Shown here piece by piece: positions 1-9,870 of a DNA stretch of 64,000 bases. How positions within the stretch are numbered: position 1 is the first letter of the stretch; every line of letters starts with the position of its first letter. The DNA is from Bradysia coprophila. Taxonomy: Eukaryota; Arthropoda; Insecta; Diptera; Sciaridae. A program made the translations under genes and the position numbers. The notes beneath the pieces are model-generated. The model ran no database searches. It saw nothing but the letters and a program-made list of their open reading frames with translations, and was not told where the DNA came from. Where the stretch lies: the NCBI RefSeq assembly GCF_014529535.1, contig NW_023503423.1, positions 2,962,473 to 3,026,472 of the forward strand, given 5' to 3'.

Positions 1-360
1 CCATCAAAAACTTAGGAGATGCACAGTCAAGAGGGATCAACAGGTGCGACCAAGTTTTTCTAAAAACTCCTTAATACTTAACCTCCTTTCGTTTTGTCTA
101 TTTTCCTAATATAACATGGACAAATTAAAAGAAAGTTTTTATTATTTAACGTTTTTCCGAAGCCGAACCAACCAAAGTTTAGAGCACCGACTCTGACAGT
201 CTTTGAATCAATCCCAACGTATGGTCAGGGGCCGAACGTTACAGTATAAGGTGTGGGGGTTTAAATTCGCTTGGTAAATAACCGCGGAAATTCCAGACAG
301 AGTCTGACAAATAATAGAGATTGCAAGAAAAGACACGTCTTCTTCTGAGTAAACGTTTTT
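1..360. other. intergenic, nothing recognised
   Basis: AT-rich sequence with no convincing exon, RNA gene or inverted repeat. It ends where the repeat element starting AGCCCCGTACGAAG begins. Confidence 0.5.
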
Positions 361-487
361 AGCCCCGTACGAAGTACTGGGGGCTTATAAGATTAATATG
401 CCGTTTGTAACACGTCGAATTGGAAGCAGACAGTAAGGGCAAAGCTTTCGGTTATGTTCATAGATGACGAATCCGCAATAAAAAAAA

Positions 488-530
488 TGTCCGTCCGTCC
501 GTCCGTCCGTCCGTCCGTCCGTCCGTCCGT
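488..530 (+). repeat. (GTCC)n microsatellite
   Basis: About ten uninterrupted GTCC tetranucleotides. The same tetranucleotide (as GGAC/AGAC) sits at the matching place in the inverted copy near 32413-32440, so it belongs to the element rather than being a chance expansion. Confidence 0.9.
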
Positions 531-810
531 GACCCCTCTAGCTTGAGCAAATCACAACCTTTTTTCAAAATTCTTTTTTTCCCCGATTGGTATCGACAAA
601 AGTAAGGTCAAGTTCGAAAATGGGCATGGTAGGGTCGGCCCTTCCAGAGCTAGGGCCCTATAGGTGTTTTTCAGTCTTTCGACGATATCTACCGAAATAC
701 GCACGTAATAGCTGCTTGTGATATATCAAATGAAAGGTATTGACGAGTAGAACAAAGTTGCTGAACATTGTTTTTGTGTAGGATGCAACGCGAGCTTGTT
801 GGGAGGGCTC

Positions 811-1800
811 AAAGGTCGTTACTCGGCCCTAAGTGTTTTTTCCACATAAATCGAGTAAATCTCATCCGATTTTGCCAGATTTAGTTTTTTATGGAAGGTA
901 ATTGAATACCGAAAAGAACGTGGCGAAAAAAGTTTCAAATTTGGGCCCTTGGACTAAGGCCGCTACTCGGCCCTAAGTGTTTTTTGCACATAAATCGAGT
1001 AAATCTCATCCGATTTTGCTAGATTTTGTTTTATTTGAGAGATAATTGAATACCGAATAGAATGATGGCAAAAAATGTTTCAAATTTGGGCCCTTGGACT
1101 AAGGCCGCTACTCGGCCCTAAGTGTTTTTTGCACATAAATCGAGTAAATATCATCCGATTTTGCTAGATTTTGTTTTATTTGAGAGATAATTGAATACCG
1201 AATAGAATGATGGCAAAAAAAGTTTCAAATTTGGGCCCTTGGACTAAGGCCGCTACTCGGCCCTAAGTGTTTTTTGCACATAAATCGAGTAAATCTCATC
1301 CGATTTTGCTAGATTTAGTTTTTTATGGAACGTAATTGAATACCGAAAAGAACGTGGCGAAAAAAGTTTAAAATTTGGGCCCTTGGACTAAGGCCGCTAC
1401 TCGGCCCTAAGTGTTTTTTGCACATAAATCGAGTAAATCTCATCCGATTTTGCTAGATTTAGTTTTTTATGTAAGGTAATTGAATACCGAAAAGAACGTG
1501 GCGAAAAATTTTTCAAATTTGGGCCCTTGGACTAAGGCCGCTACTCGGCCCTAAGTCTTTTTTGCACATAAATCGAGTAAATCTCATCCGATTTTGCTAG
1601 TTTTTGTTTCATTTGAGAGATAATTGAATGCCGAATAGAATGATGGCAAAAAAAGTTTCAAATTTGCGCCCTTGGAATAAGGCCGCTACTCGGCCCTAAG
1701 TGCTTTTTTGCACATAAATCGAGTAAATCTCAACCGATTTTGCTAGTTTTTGTTTTATTTGAGAGGTAATTGAATACCCAATGGAAAGTTGGCAAAAAAA
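811..1800 (+). repeat. 144/145-bp tandem array, seven units
   Basis: The phrase CTCGGCCCTAAG recurs at 822, 966, 1111, 1256, 1400, 1544 and 1689, giving periods of 144, 145, 145, 144, 144 and 145. Units fall into two sequence types. Type A has AGTTTTTTATG...GAACGTGGCG. Type B has TGTTTTATTTGAGAG...GAATGATGGC. The order is A B B A A B B, and type A units are 144 bp while full type B units are 145 bp. The array is internal to the repeat element and non-coding. Confidence 0.9.
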
Positions 1801-2152
1801 TTTGGGTTTATAAAATAATGTCGTAAATTGTTGGTTTTATTTGAGAGGTACTTCGTACGGGCTTTCGTAATTGCGCTATGCGCAATTTTAAAAATGAACA
1901 CTTTCAGTAAATTTGACCATGCCCAACTTGACTTGCATTTTGGTAACAGACGCATTAGAGGGTTGTAGACGTATTAGGGTTCCGGGCGTATTACGGCTAC
2001 GGACGTATTATGGTTACGGACGAAATAGGATTACGGATCGTACGGGGCTAAGTCGCAGCAAACGCTCCGACTGTTCTGATGCCTTGTTTTTATATCAAAT
2101 GAAGCAAAAGAAAAAACATCAAAAATTCTCATCTTTAGATACCATCCGACAC

Positions 2153-2797
2153 TCAAGGTCTGTCTTCCTCATTGCTACACCAGCATTGGCCATACCCATT
2201 GTATAGATCGCAACCTCCAAATTCATATCCAATTCCAACGCAATAATCGGCACAAGTTCGTCCAGATCCATCATACAGTCTATCATTGCCGGTACCACAT
2301 TTCTGACCAACAAAAACGATCTGTGCAGAAGCAGCCATTATGATCGCACACAGGAATAGTAGATTTAAGAGGCACCGGCACTTAGCTAAAATTGTAGCCT
2401 ACATTTGCGTGTTTCGTATGTCATTTTTGTTAATATCTTTTCATTAGAATCCTTTTTGAAAAATGTACGACCGCAATTCCGACCAAGAATCTGTTAGCTT
2501 TAAATAAAAATTGGTTTTGGTTGTAGTCGTTTGATCATCTCTGAGAAAAGTGAGCAGTTTAATGAAATTTTCATAAACTGCTCATTGTTCTCAGAGCTGG
2601 TCAAATTGCTACAACCAAATCTATTTTCTGTTGAAAGCTAACACATGTTGGAATTCGTGGTTGGAATTGCGGTCGTACATTTTTGAAAAAAGATTCTGGT
2701 GTAAAGATACCATCTAAAGTAAACTAAAATCCAGTATTTAAAAAACGCCCAAATGTATGCTTCTCGGCAAAGTACCGATGCCTCTTAAAGTTTTCAT
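2153..2797 (-). CDS. candidate secreted CSalpha-beta (defensin/heliomicin-like) peptide
   Basis: Proposed exons are 2776-2797 and 2153-2385 (minus), about 84 residues. The second exon reads a hydrophobic stretch (LLNLLFLCAIIMAASA), then Q and a mature part with six cysteines spaced C-x14-C-x3-C-x9-C-x8-C-x-C and ending CWC. This is the arrangement of insect heliomicin/drosomycin-type peptides, including a GY..GG before the fourth cysteine. The first exon (ATG at 2797, encoding MKTLRGI) is tentative: its phase fits, but the donor CG|GTACTT is weak. A TATA-like box lies at 2948-2957 on the same strand. A hairpin transposon sits in the 390-bp intron. The peptide is rather acidic for an antimicrobial, so another defensin-fold role (toxin-like or channel-binding) is possible. 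The cysteine pattern is seen directly. The function is inferred. Confidence 0.55.
2433..2711. mobile_element. hairpin MITE
   Basis: Two arms of about 100 bp are inverted copies. AGAATCCTTTTTGAAAAATG near 2446 pairs with CATTTTTGAAAAAAGATTCT ending 2697, and TATCTTT outside extends the match. No coding capacity. It lies in the presumed intron of the defensin-like gene. Confidence 0.8.
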
Positions 2798-3139
2798 CTG
2801 AAATGATTTTGTGAATTTTATTTTTTACAAAATCTGTTTAACAAAATGTTATTGCACAGTGGGGTGTGTACTTCAAATACGAAACAATAGATACCTTGTG
2901 AGAATTGCCGAACCAAAATTTCTGATCTTTTTCTTTAAAATGTTCTGCTTTATATAGTAAAGATTTCGTGTTGATGGCTAATGTTGTTAACAATAATATC
3001 AAATTCATGTTTTGAACAAGGAAATCAGGAAAAGTAAGATCATGAACAATGTTAATAGTTATTTATCTACCAAGTAAGGGTGAAGCAATTTTATCACCAC
3101 TAGATGTCGATGGTCGACCAGAGGCGAAGCCGAGGATTA
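2798..3139. promoter_or_regulatory. presumed 5' flank of the defensin-like gene
   Basis: TATATAAAG (minus strand) at about 2948-2957 lies roughly 150 bp before the proposed ATG, a normal distance if the 5' UTR is about 120 nt. The inducible-immunity sites usual in front of insect peptide genes could not be placed with confidence. Otherwise the stretch is AT-rich without features. Confidence 0.25.
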
Positions 3140-3290
3140 CAAGATTTAGTGATAAGAGCTACCGCTTAGGATTGCTTGTATTGCATGATTTCACTCATAA
3201 AACGAAACCACGTACAAAAGTGCCTACGGTGATTTCGTCAGCCTTCGAATATTTTCTAGGTTCATGCTAAGAGCAGTGCTGCGGACGTAA
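3140..3290. repeat. dispersed repeat fragment, shared with 60375-60486
   Basis: The phrase GTGATAAGAGCTACCGCTTA and a later TTTTCTA.GTTCATGCTA.GAG.AGTGCTG recur around 60380-60486 in the same order with different spacing. This makes it a non-coding interspersed repeat. The small open frames here are not genes. Confidence 0.6.
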
Positions 3291-4404
3291 TCAATGCAAA
3301 ACTTACCTAATGATTTACTTGTAAACAGAAATTCATTTGAACCATCAAGGAGACTGCATTGTAATGTAAAGAGCCGCGATAAATAATTGGTACCGTCGTG
3401 ATGAGAAATGTTTTGTTGAGGCGTGTGGGAGGGTTGCATTTCGAAACAAAACACGTCGAAACAAAAAATTTCCCAGAAAGACAGTACGGTGCGTGGCTGT
3501 CTTGCTGCCAACAAATGCGAAGAACAGGTTTTTGTTGTCACGATAATTAGTCGTTTTCTGGCCGCAAGACAACCAAGTAGACAGTGCTTAGTATAATTCG
3601 CTTTAACCATACGTTCAACTATAGTCGTTGCTAGATGTTCAGAATATTTCTAGTGTCGGGGTTCAAATCCTCGCCTGTGCAACGTTAGCTATTTAGTTAG
3701 TTATTTGTTTACCAAGGGGAGAAAATAGGAAATTCCAACAAGAGCTAAGTTTGTGGCCAGAGCAAAGTGAGTTCTCACTTGAACTTTCAGCAGAGAAGAG
3801 AGAGCGTCCACAAAACGTCCCATCGTCATACAGTTTATTAGTTGAGAAAATAAGGTTATTCACGCCGCACGGATAAAACAAATATTATTGCACTCCGTGT
3901 GAAAAAAATCAATGACGCACTGGTCGCAATTATAAAGTGAAATTAAAACCTTCAAAGCAACACTCAATGGATGCATGGAAAGGCGATGATTGTGCGAAGT
4001 GTTGATTAATTACTGAAACTATTTTCAATATGCGATAAATTCACACAACGCAAAAAGCCGGATATATCTGCACTTCCACAAGAAACTATTTCTGGCGATA
4101 CCGGTATTGTGAGAGGATGGCTCTATTTTTTAAATATTATTTCTATTATTCTGAAAATTTTGTTAGTTTTTTAATGACATCAAATCGTTTTACGGCACCA
4201 GTTGTGCATAAAACGCCCAATGAAACAACATGTTACGCACAAAAAATTTGCGTCCAAAAGTGGCAGATGATTCGGCTTTCTTTCAATTCTAGCAATATAT
4301 TTCACAATTGTAAAAATTTTCCACTTGTGACGCAATTTTTTTTTGTTAGAATTATTTTCCTAAAATTTTTCGGGTCAAATTCTTGTTGATACTTGTTGCG
4401 TACT
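3291..4404. other. gene-free stretch with repeat remnants
   Basis: The segment at about 3695-3790 (TTATTTGTTT..GAGAAAATAGGAAATTC) recurs near 41953-42050. Open frames of 75-128 codons on the minus strand have no recognisable domains, and low-complexity composition argues against coding. A T-arm-like stem-loop near 3655-3678 lacks the rest of a tRNA. Confidence 0.45.
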
Positions 4405-4520
4405 TTCCTCATCATCGTCAATCTGTAAGCGTCACCTACACCGATATCAGTTCTTTTGTAAGTCCTGTTGTCGACTTGCGTCACACTTCCACTGTACGTG
4501 GTTTTGGTCGATATCAGTTC
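4405..4520. repeat. fragment of the GTCACACTTCCACTG transposon family
   Basis: It carries CTTGCGTCACACTTCCACTG and ACCGATATCAGTTC in the same order as the complete inverted-repeat element at 26793-27067. Only part is present. Confidence 0.6.
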
Positions 4521-4639
4521 ATTTGTAAGTTGTGACTTTTCAGAATTTCGTCCCAGACAATAGACAATTATATTGTGCAGTTTAAATGAACTATTCTTCT
4601 TACAAAACTCTACAACTTTGTCTTTGATCTGAACCTTCC

Positions 4640-4830
4640 AGCTTTCATTTGACGAAATTCGAAAATTTTACGAAAATCGAAAATTTTACGGAAATCGAAA
4701 ATTTGAAATTTGATATTAAATAACTTTCATTTTGATTAGAACCTTCCAGCTTCCATTTGAAAAGGTTCGAAAATTTTACGAAAATCGAAAATTTTACGAA
4801 AATCGAAATTCTTTAAATTTATCGTTCAAA
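4640..4830 (+). repeat. short-period AT tandem repeat (GAAAATTTTACGAAAATC-like)
   Basis: Repeated blocks of roughly 15-18 bp read (CGAAAATTTTACGAAAAT)n, interrupted by a degenerate copy. The same kind of repeat forms a longer array at 28146-28463, so it is a dispersed satellite-like sequence. Confidence 0.7.
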
Positions 4831-5009
4831 GGAACCTTGTATCTACTAAATATCCCGAGATATGGCTGACATAGCTCGCACTAAAAAGGCTCATAGCTCC
4901 CAAATTGCCGATTTTTTTTAAGAAAGCCATGAACCACGTGTCGACTAGAATGTGAAACTCTATAACTTTGTTTTTTAAACGAAATTTCTATCTGCCATAT
5001 TTTCCGATA

Positions 5010-5137
5010 GAGCGATTTCATATAAACAATCTCACCTCTCATGAGAGGTGAGTTTGTTTATATGAAATCGCAATGTGATCCGGTTTGTATGAACAGACCA
5101 TACCTAGTTTATACTTCCATTGATGCAAACCCTCAGC
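5010..5137. repeat. dispersed repeat with palindromic core
   Basis: CTCACCTCTCATGAGAGGTGAG is a palindrome at about 5031-5052, flanked by TTTATATGAAATCG and TTTGTATGAACAGACCATAC. The latter text recurs at about 43213-43285 and, reversed, at 63620-63690, so this is a third copy of one family. Confidence 0.65.
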
Positions 5138-5402
5138 GGATCACAGTTATTTTAGATCCCAACTTTCAGGTGAATTCATTTTTGTAATGTTACCAAATGT
5201 CGTCATATTTTCTTGTGACTTGTTGCATCTGCTAAGTTTTGTATGGAATCGAATTCACCTCACCACTAGCTGCAACTTGACGCAAACGATCTCAATATGT
5301 GTGTAACGTAACAAGACTAAATTCCCCTGAAATTAGGCATCCATATCCGTGCGTAACTCTCGGCGTAACTGCAGATTTGCATTATACCTTCAGTGTTTAC
5401 AT
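5138..5402. mobile_element. MITE, ACTGAAGGTAACGC family
   Basis: It ends in ACCTTCAGTGT and begins with GATGCAAACCCTCAGCGGAT. It shares AACTTTCAGGTGAATT and GACGCAAAC with the cleaner copy at 12021-12266. The left tip is eroded. No coding capacity. Confidence 0.6.
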
Positions 5403-6190
5403 ACTTTGGTCAGTACGAGCTATCGCACTTCATTTATTTGCATTCATTTTTAAGTTTGAAACTTTGAAATGGTGAGTCTTACCAACCTTTGTTTGTATGC
5501 TTGTGGTCGATTTCTTTTTCAAGATTGGCTCAAGCTCATTTTGATGACATTTTGGGAGAACCTCGGGCGTGAGATTTTTGCCAAAAAAAATTAAGGTAAG
5601 TGTTAGAGTTAAGTTAGAATGAAAAATGTCGAACAGATGGAAAGATGTTTCAATTCTATGGTTTTATTTTTGGAACTGTGGGTGCTGGAAAACTGATTTC
5701 TTGGACAAAGTCTCATAGTTTTGAGAGAAGACCGATTCGCGAGAAATATATTGGGAATTTTTTTTAAATTTTAGACACACGCCCTGAATCACGGCAGAGT
5801 TAAGTAAACCAGGCAGGAGCAGACGACGAAAATACATTCAAAGAAGGGACCTAAATCCCGTTACGATCGTTTACGTATTAGTTTAATGCATTTTGCACCA
5901 AAATTAAAGGCCTATTTTTATGCATTTAGGTGCCTCGTCAAATCGACTGCTCTTGCCTGCTCTTACAAAAGAAATGATATGACACAAGAACCTCTGAGAA
6001 GTAAAAGTTTTGCGTATCGAAGCTTTGAGCGTCCCCCTTTCTGATATCAATACTTTTGTAAGCAAAGGCCTTGCGTCACCCTTACTCTTCTCAGAGGATT
6101 TTGTATGATAAATAATTATCTTGATTGTATGTCTGAAGGGTCTTACAGAAAATCACTCGAAACCGTCCGTTATATAATCAAAACCAAAAA
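5403..6190. other. gene-free stretch; short inverted-repeat element at about 5812-5966
   Basis: CCAGGCAGGAGCAG near 5812 and CTGCTCTTGCCTG near 5952 are inverted and resemble the tips of the large foldback element at 50560-52243, so this is probably a small relative. Nothing coding is recognised. Confidence 0.45.
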
Positions 6191-6433
6191 GACGTCATTT
6201 ATTGGACCGTTGTGCTGCTACAAAAGCTGCTGAAAGAGCAAGTAGTGCTGCCATTGATTTCAATCGAACAATTTTTAAAAGTAAACTTCTGATTTTTTCC
6301 ACAAATTGAACTCACAAACTTCTGTTTCCTCCTTGCTTTTCTTAATCTTCTTAATTTCATTTTAAGGAGTCTGAATTGTGCGTGGGAGGACTGAGTTAAA
6401 TGAAAAACCACTTCAACATCAGAAATCGAATCA

Positions 6434-6439
6434 TTTATT
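6434..6439 (-). terminator. polyadenylation signal AATAAA of the Ig gene
   Basis: AATAAA on the minus strand, about 35 bp after the stop codon of the one-domain Ig gene. It supports the short reading frame being the whole 3' end of the gene. Confidence 0.55.
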
Positions 6440-6472
6440 GAACTCTACCAGTATCGACTACGACTACGCAAA

Positions 6473-6880
6473 TTACTGAAAAGCTGAACCATCGGAGCTT
6501 AACTTCACAGTAACTTCGGCAGAAATCACGTTCGAATCCGACAGTTGAATTTCACATCTGTACAATCCAGCATCCCGTTTTTGCAGATCGTCGATTCTTA
6601 AACTAAAAGTCGTTTTGCCCTTATCAACATTCAAATTGTAACGATCTTCTTGAACAGCCAACGTTGTGTCTGTCGATATAATCTGCGGTGACCGTTTGCT
6701 TCCGCGATCCTTTAACCACATAACTGGATAATCGTCTGTGTTGGCTACTTGGCATTTCAGTTCGATTGAGTCTCCGAGATTTTTTTCCTGGTTTCGTGAT
6801 ATTTTCACTATGGTCGGCTCGTCTTGACCATGAATCAAACAAATTTGCACAATTACAAACAGCGAAATTAGGTACTTCAT
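6473..6880 (-). CDS. small secreted single-Ig-domain protein (lachesin/amalgam-like)
   Basis: A single-exon protein of 135 residues. Residues 1-19 are a signal peptide ending HGQ. Residues 24-125 form one V-set immunoglobulin domain with Cys43, Trp55, the LRIDDLQKRDAGLYRC block and Cys109. Its text is closest to the first domain of insect lachesin and related cell-adhesion proteins, which normally carry two or three Ig domains and a GPI tail. Here the frame stops 10 residues after the first domain (SSDGSAFQ), and an AATAAA follows 35 bp later. So it appears to be a complete one-domain secreted form, a soluble binding or immune factor by inference. It could instead be a truncated duplicate of a larger gene, or the first exon of one with an alternative 3' end. 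The start codon is the first ATG and gives the signal peptide. Confidence 0.75.
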   Translation of the reverse strand: MKYLISLFVIVQICLIHGQDEPTIVKISRNQEKNLGDSIELKCQVANTDDYPVMWLKDRGSKRSPQIISTDTTLAVQEDRYNLNVDKGKTTFSLRIDDLQKRDAGLYRCEIQLSDSNVISAEVTVKLSSDGSAFQ

Positions 6881-7877
6881 CGTTCGAACGACGCGAAAAT
6901 TTTCTCAACGTTTCGATAAAGGTGACACAAGCTCGCGAATTTTGAATATTTTTTTTTAATTCTTGCTTAACCGCACAGAAAAAGAGTTCCAATCCAACCA
7001 CATTCAACGGAAAATATGAAGTGATCGCAATCGTTTAAGCCGTTTCTGGTTTTACTCGAAAATGCCAGTTTCACTTTCTAAATTCAAATAATTGACAACA
7101 AAGAAAAAAACTTGTTTCTCGTGTTTTACATAAAAATGGATTTTACACTTCAAAGCTAAACAGATTATGCAAATATCGATGTATCGAACTTCCGAATGAA
7201 TATAGCTATACCGACAAATGTGCACACACCTTAATTTGCAAAAGAAATTGATGGTCCGACCACAACAAAAATCGAAGATTTTTTTAAAAGAGACCTTTTA
7301 CTTCAATTTTAAGTTTCGTCTGCTCAGGTGTTGCATTAACATTGATTCATTGATCTTCAACGTAGGGCTAGCGCATTTTTAGGTATTTACAAGACACAAA
7401 TGTTAATTTATTTTGTAGAGTAGTCTAACTTCGTCGTTGTATGTATGGGCTACAATCAATTCGAAAATAATTTAATTTTACGTCAGAGAAATGTTACCGG
7501 AAGCTGATGCACCGACTTTGTGAGTTCGAACCGTTAGAACTCACACATGTGAAATTCACGGTGTGAATGACTTTAAGCGGTGACATCTATCACGAGAAAC
7601 GGCAATAAGGAAAAAAAAACTTTACGCAAAACTACAAAAAAAATTCTACTAACTTAATTGATCGAAAACATTGAACGACAAAGTTAGCACTTCTAACAAT
7701 CTTCAGACTGTTGTATAAAAATACATCTGATGTATAGCTCATGTTTAGCCGAAAAATGGATTTTTAAGTGTTTTTCTTTACTAATATTTTTTGAACTTTA
7801 TGATAAAATGGCGTCAAACTTCATAAATTTTAGTAAAGTTTTTCGCCATTTTTGACTCAAATAGTCGAACGTCCACA
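6881..7877. other. gene-free stretch
   Basis: AT-rich upstream DNA of the Ig gene. No exon, clear promoter element or long inverted repeat was recognised. Confidence 0.4.
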
Positions 7878-8105
7878 CCAAGGTTCTAAAAGAACAGGTT
7901 AAGACACTTCTGAGTTGATCAGGCGGGTGAAAGGTTGACTCATTACAGATTGTGTGAAATGTCAACATGATAAAAATTATTTTTTTTCTTCAAATTTTCC
8001 TTTCGTACAATATTTAATGAGTTTCACAAAACATGCCTCAATTGTCAAGATTTGTGTTTCACCCGCCTTCGTAAGTGTCTTAACCTGCTCTTTTAGAACC
8101 TTGGT
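7878..8105. mobile_element. MITE, CCAAGGTTCT family, copy 1
   Basis: CCAAGGTTCTAAAAGAACAG at the left end is matched by CTGCTCTTTTAGAACCTTGG at the right. Sub-terminal TTAAGACACT / AGTGTCTTAA also pair. A related full copy lies at 58251-58478 and an eroded one at 8170-8400. The 69-codon frame inside is not a gene. Confidence 0.85.
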
Positions 8106-8169
8106 CCACACAGCGCTTTGCAGTGGAATGAAGAATTATCCCGTCTTATCACGACCATTTTAGAGAGTC

Positions 8170-8400
8170 GAGGTTAAGTTCAAAGTTCTGAAAGAGCACG
8201 TAAGTACCGTTAGGACACTCACATCACGAAGGCGGGTGACATCAAATTTGTTAAACGCACCATCACATATCGTGTGAAAAGTCAACTTGAAATTATTTTT
8301 TTGTTAAGATGAAATCGTCATCTAAATTTTCACAAACGTGGTGGAAAATTTTGATACCACCACCTTCGTGAAAAATTGACATTGAGCAAACGCACTTCAA
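8170..8400. repeat. eroded relative of the CCAAGGTTCT MITE
   Basis: It shares AAAGTTCTGAAAGAGCACGT, CACGAAGGCGGGTGA and the GTCAACTTGAAATTATTTTT interior with the two better copies. The right end is degraded. Confidence 0.6.
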
Positions 8401-8465
8401 GCATGAATGGTACGATAAAAAAAAAACAAAACATTTTTATGTAAAATTGTACTCTATATTTGGTA

Positions 8466-8665
8466 CAGTTAGAGGCAGTGAAATTTCAGAGTGAATTTGC
8501 TTCAGCTGATCCACACATGCATTCAAAAACCGTTTATACGTTCTTATACGGTTTTGTTATCAGCTTCAGCCGTATAAACAAGTATGAACAGTTTTGACTG
8601 TATGTGTGGATCAGCTGAAAAACAGCTGAAGCAAATTTATGCTGAAATTTCACTGCCTCTAACTG
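8466..8665. mobile_element. Tc1/mariner-type MITE with TA duplication
   Basis: A 200-bp element with long terminal inverted repeats starting CAGTTAGAGGCAGTGAAATT and ending in its reverse complement, flanked by TA on both sides (8464-8465 and 8666-8667). Near-perfect arms of more than 50 bp suggest recent activity. No transposase. Confidence 0.9.
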
Positions 8666-9371
8666 TATCTATTGACTATGATCATTTGTACTTGAAATAC
8701 GTTAATGGAGCAATTCGGATTGGTCGAAAGTCAAGCTACCGATAGAAGTTAACTTTCAGGGTTTGTAAAAAGTTTGACTCTTTGTATTCTACAAGATTGA
8801 ACAGCAGTAATATTTCACCATGGTTAAGATCTAATCAACAGCGTGTAGGTCAAAATATTTTTATTTTTATTAATCACCAGCATCATCAATTTCTGTTTTA
8901 TACAGTTGAAATACAAAAGAAATTTTCCAGTCATCTGTCAAATTTGAACCAAAAATATGAAACTTGACATATTGCTTTTATTGCCGCAATTGGCTCGAGA
9001 TTTTTTTCCCGAGGTAAATACATAATTCTTTATCGTGCGTGGCGTGAATAACGGTTTTTATCCACGAAGTAAACACATCAACTATTTGTTTCACCATTTT
9101 TCAAAACAAAAGCAAAGTGACAGTCTTGTTGGTAGTACATTTTTTTGTGATGCGTGCGGAAAGTTTGTATTTCGAGCCGAAGACGAGAAATATATCCCTC
9201 AAGCTGACAGAAAAAATATCTCACCTGAACTGTCATCAGATAGAGTGTCAACCAAACGGCATTTTCTCACCGCATTTGAGTGAAGAAAATAAGGTTTTTT
9301 TCCAGAAATAGCAAATAAATTTTCATCAAAATGCAATAAAATCTTTCATTTCATTTGCTTTGCCAAATAAA
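8666..9371. other. gene-free stretch
   Basis: Short overlapping open frames (60-82 codons) show no domain, signal peptide or splice structure. Nothing else was recognised. Confidence 0.4.
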
Positions 9372-9779
9372 CATACTGAAGGTAACGCAAATCCGCAAGA
9401 ATACACGGACTACTTTCGGGTGAATATATAATTTTTAGGTCTTTTTTCTTTTAGAAAAAAACCCTATGGTGGACACTTCATCTGTCCGTCTGTCTGTCTG
9501 TCCGTCCATGTGTCTGTGTCACAAATAAAAAATGAGACGATAACAGCCTTGATTCAAAATTGCAATGCATGAGCAAATCAACACCAGGCAAATAATAATT
9601 ATTTGTTGATATCTGATAACCGATCGCTCATAGTTAGCATTGCAATTCGAAAATTTGGTAGTTGGTATCTGACAACCGAACGTAATTTTCGGCATAGATG
9701 TTTACTATTCAATAACTACGCACCGACTGACGAAATTATTCTACCTGCTTGGCGATTTATAAAACGAAAATTTGGTAGG

Positions 9780-9870
9780 GGGTAGTTTTGGTAGTTGGTA
9801 GTTGATAGTTTTGGTAGTTGATAGTTTTGGTAGTTGATAGTTTTGGTAGTTGATATTTTTGGTAGTTGCC
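9780..9870 (+). repeat. GGTAGTTGATAGTTTT minisatellite
   Basis: Five or six copies of TTTGGTAGTTGATAG (about 18 bp) in the interior of the AGGTC element. Similar GGTAGT repeats are in the other copy at 40120-40630. Confidence 0.8.

Larger units (their letters stand above)
361..2083 (+). repeat. AGCCCCGTAC-ended repetitive element, copy 1
   Basis: The block starts AGCCCCGTACGAAGTAC. Reverse complements of that end recur at about 1849-1864 (GTACTTCGTACGGGCT) and about 2041-2050 (GTACGGGGCT). A second, inverted copy lies at about 31815-32575 and shares both ends, the GTAATTGCGCTATGCGCAAT motif, the GTCC/GGAC microsatellite and the GGGCCCTTGGACTAAGGCC internal text. No open frame of useful length is present, so this is a non-autonomous element or satellite-like repeat. 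The family is not recognised. Confidence 0.7.

Noticed and set aside
3224-3610. 128-codon minus frame
   Set aside because: Overlaps a dispersed repeat and has no recognisable domain or signal peptide.
3640-3690. tRNA-like T-arm (CGGGG TTCAAAT CCTCG)
   Set aside because: The seven-base acceptor partner GCACAGG, D-arm and anticodon arm are absent at the right distances.
6195-6310. Possible last exon (minus) ending MAALLALSAAFVAAQRSNK, overlapping an AATAAA
   Set aside because: Acceptor is plausible but no upstream exon in phase was found. Too short to support. It might be an alternative 3' end of the Ig gene.
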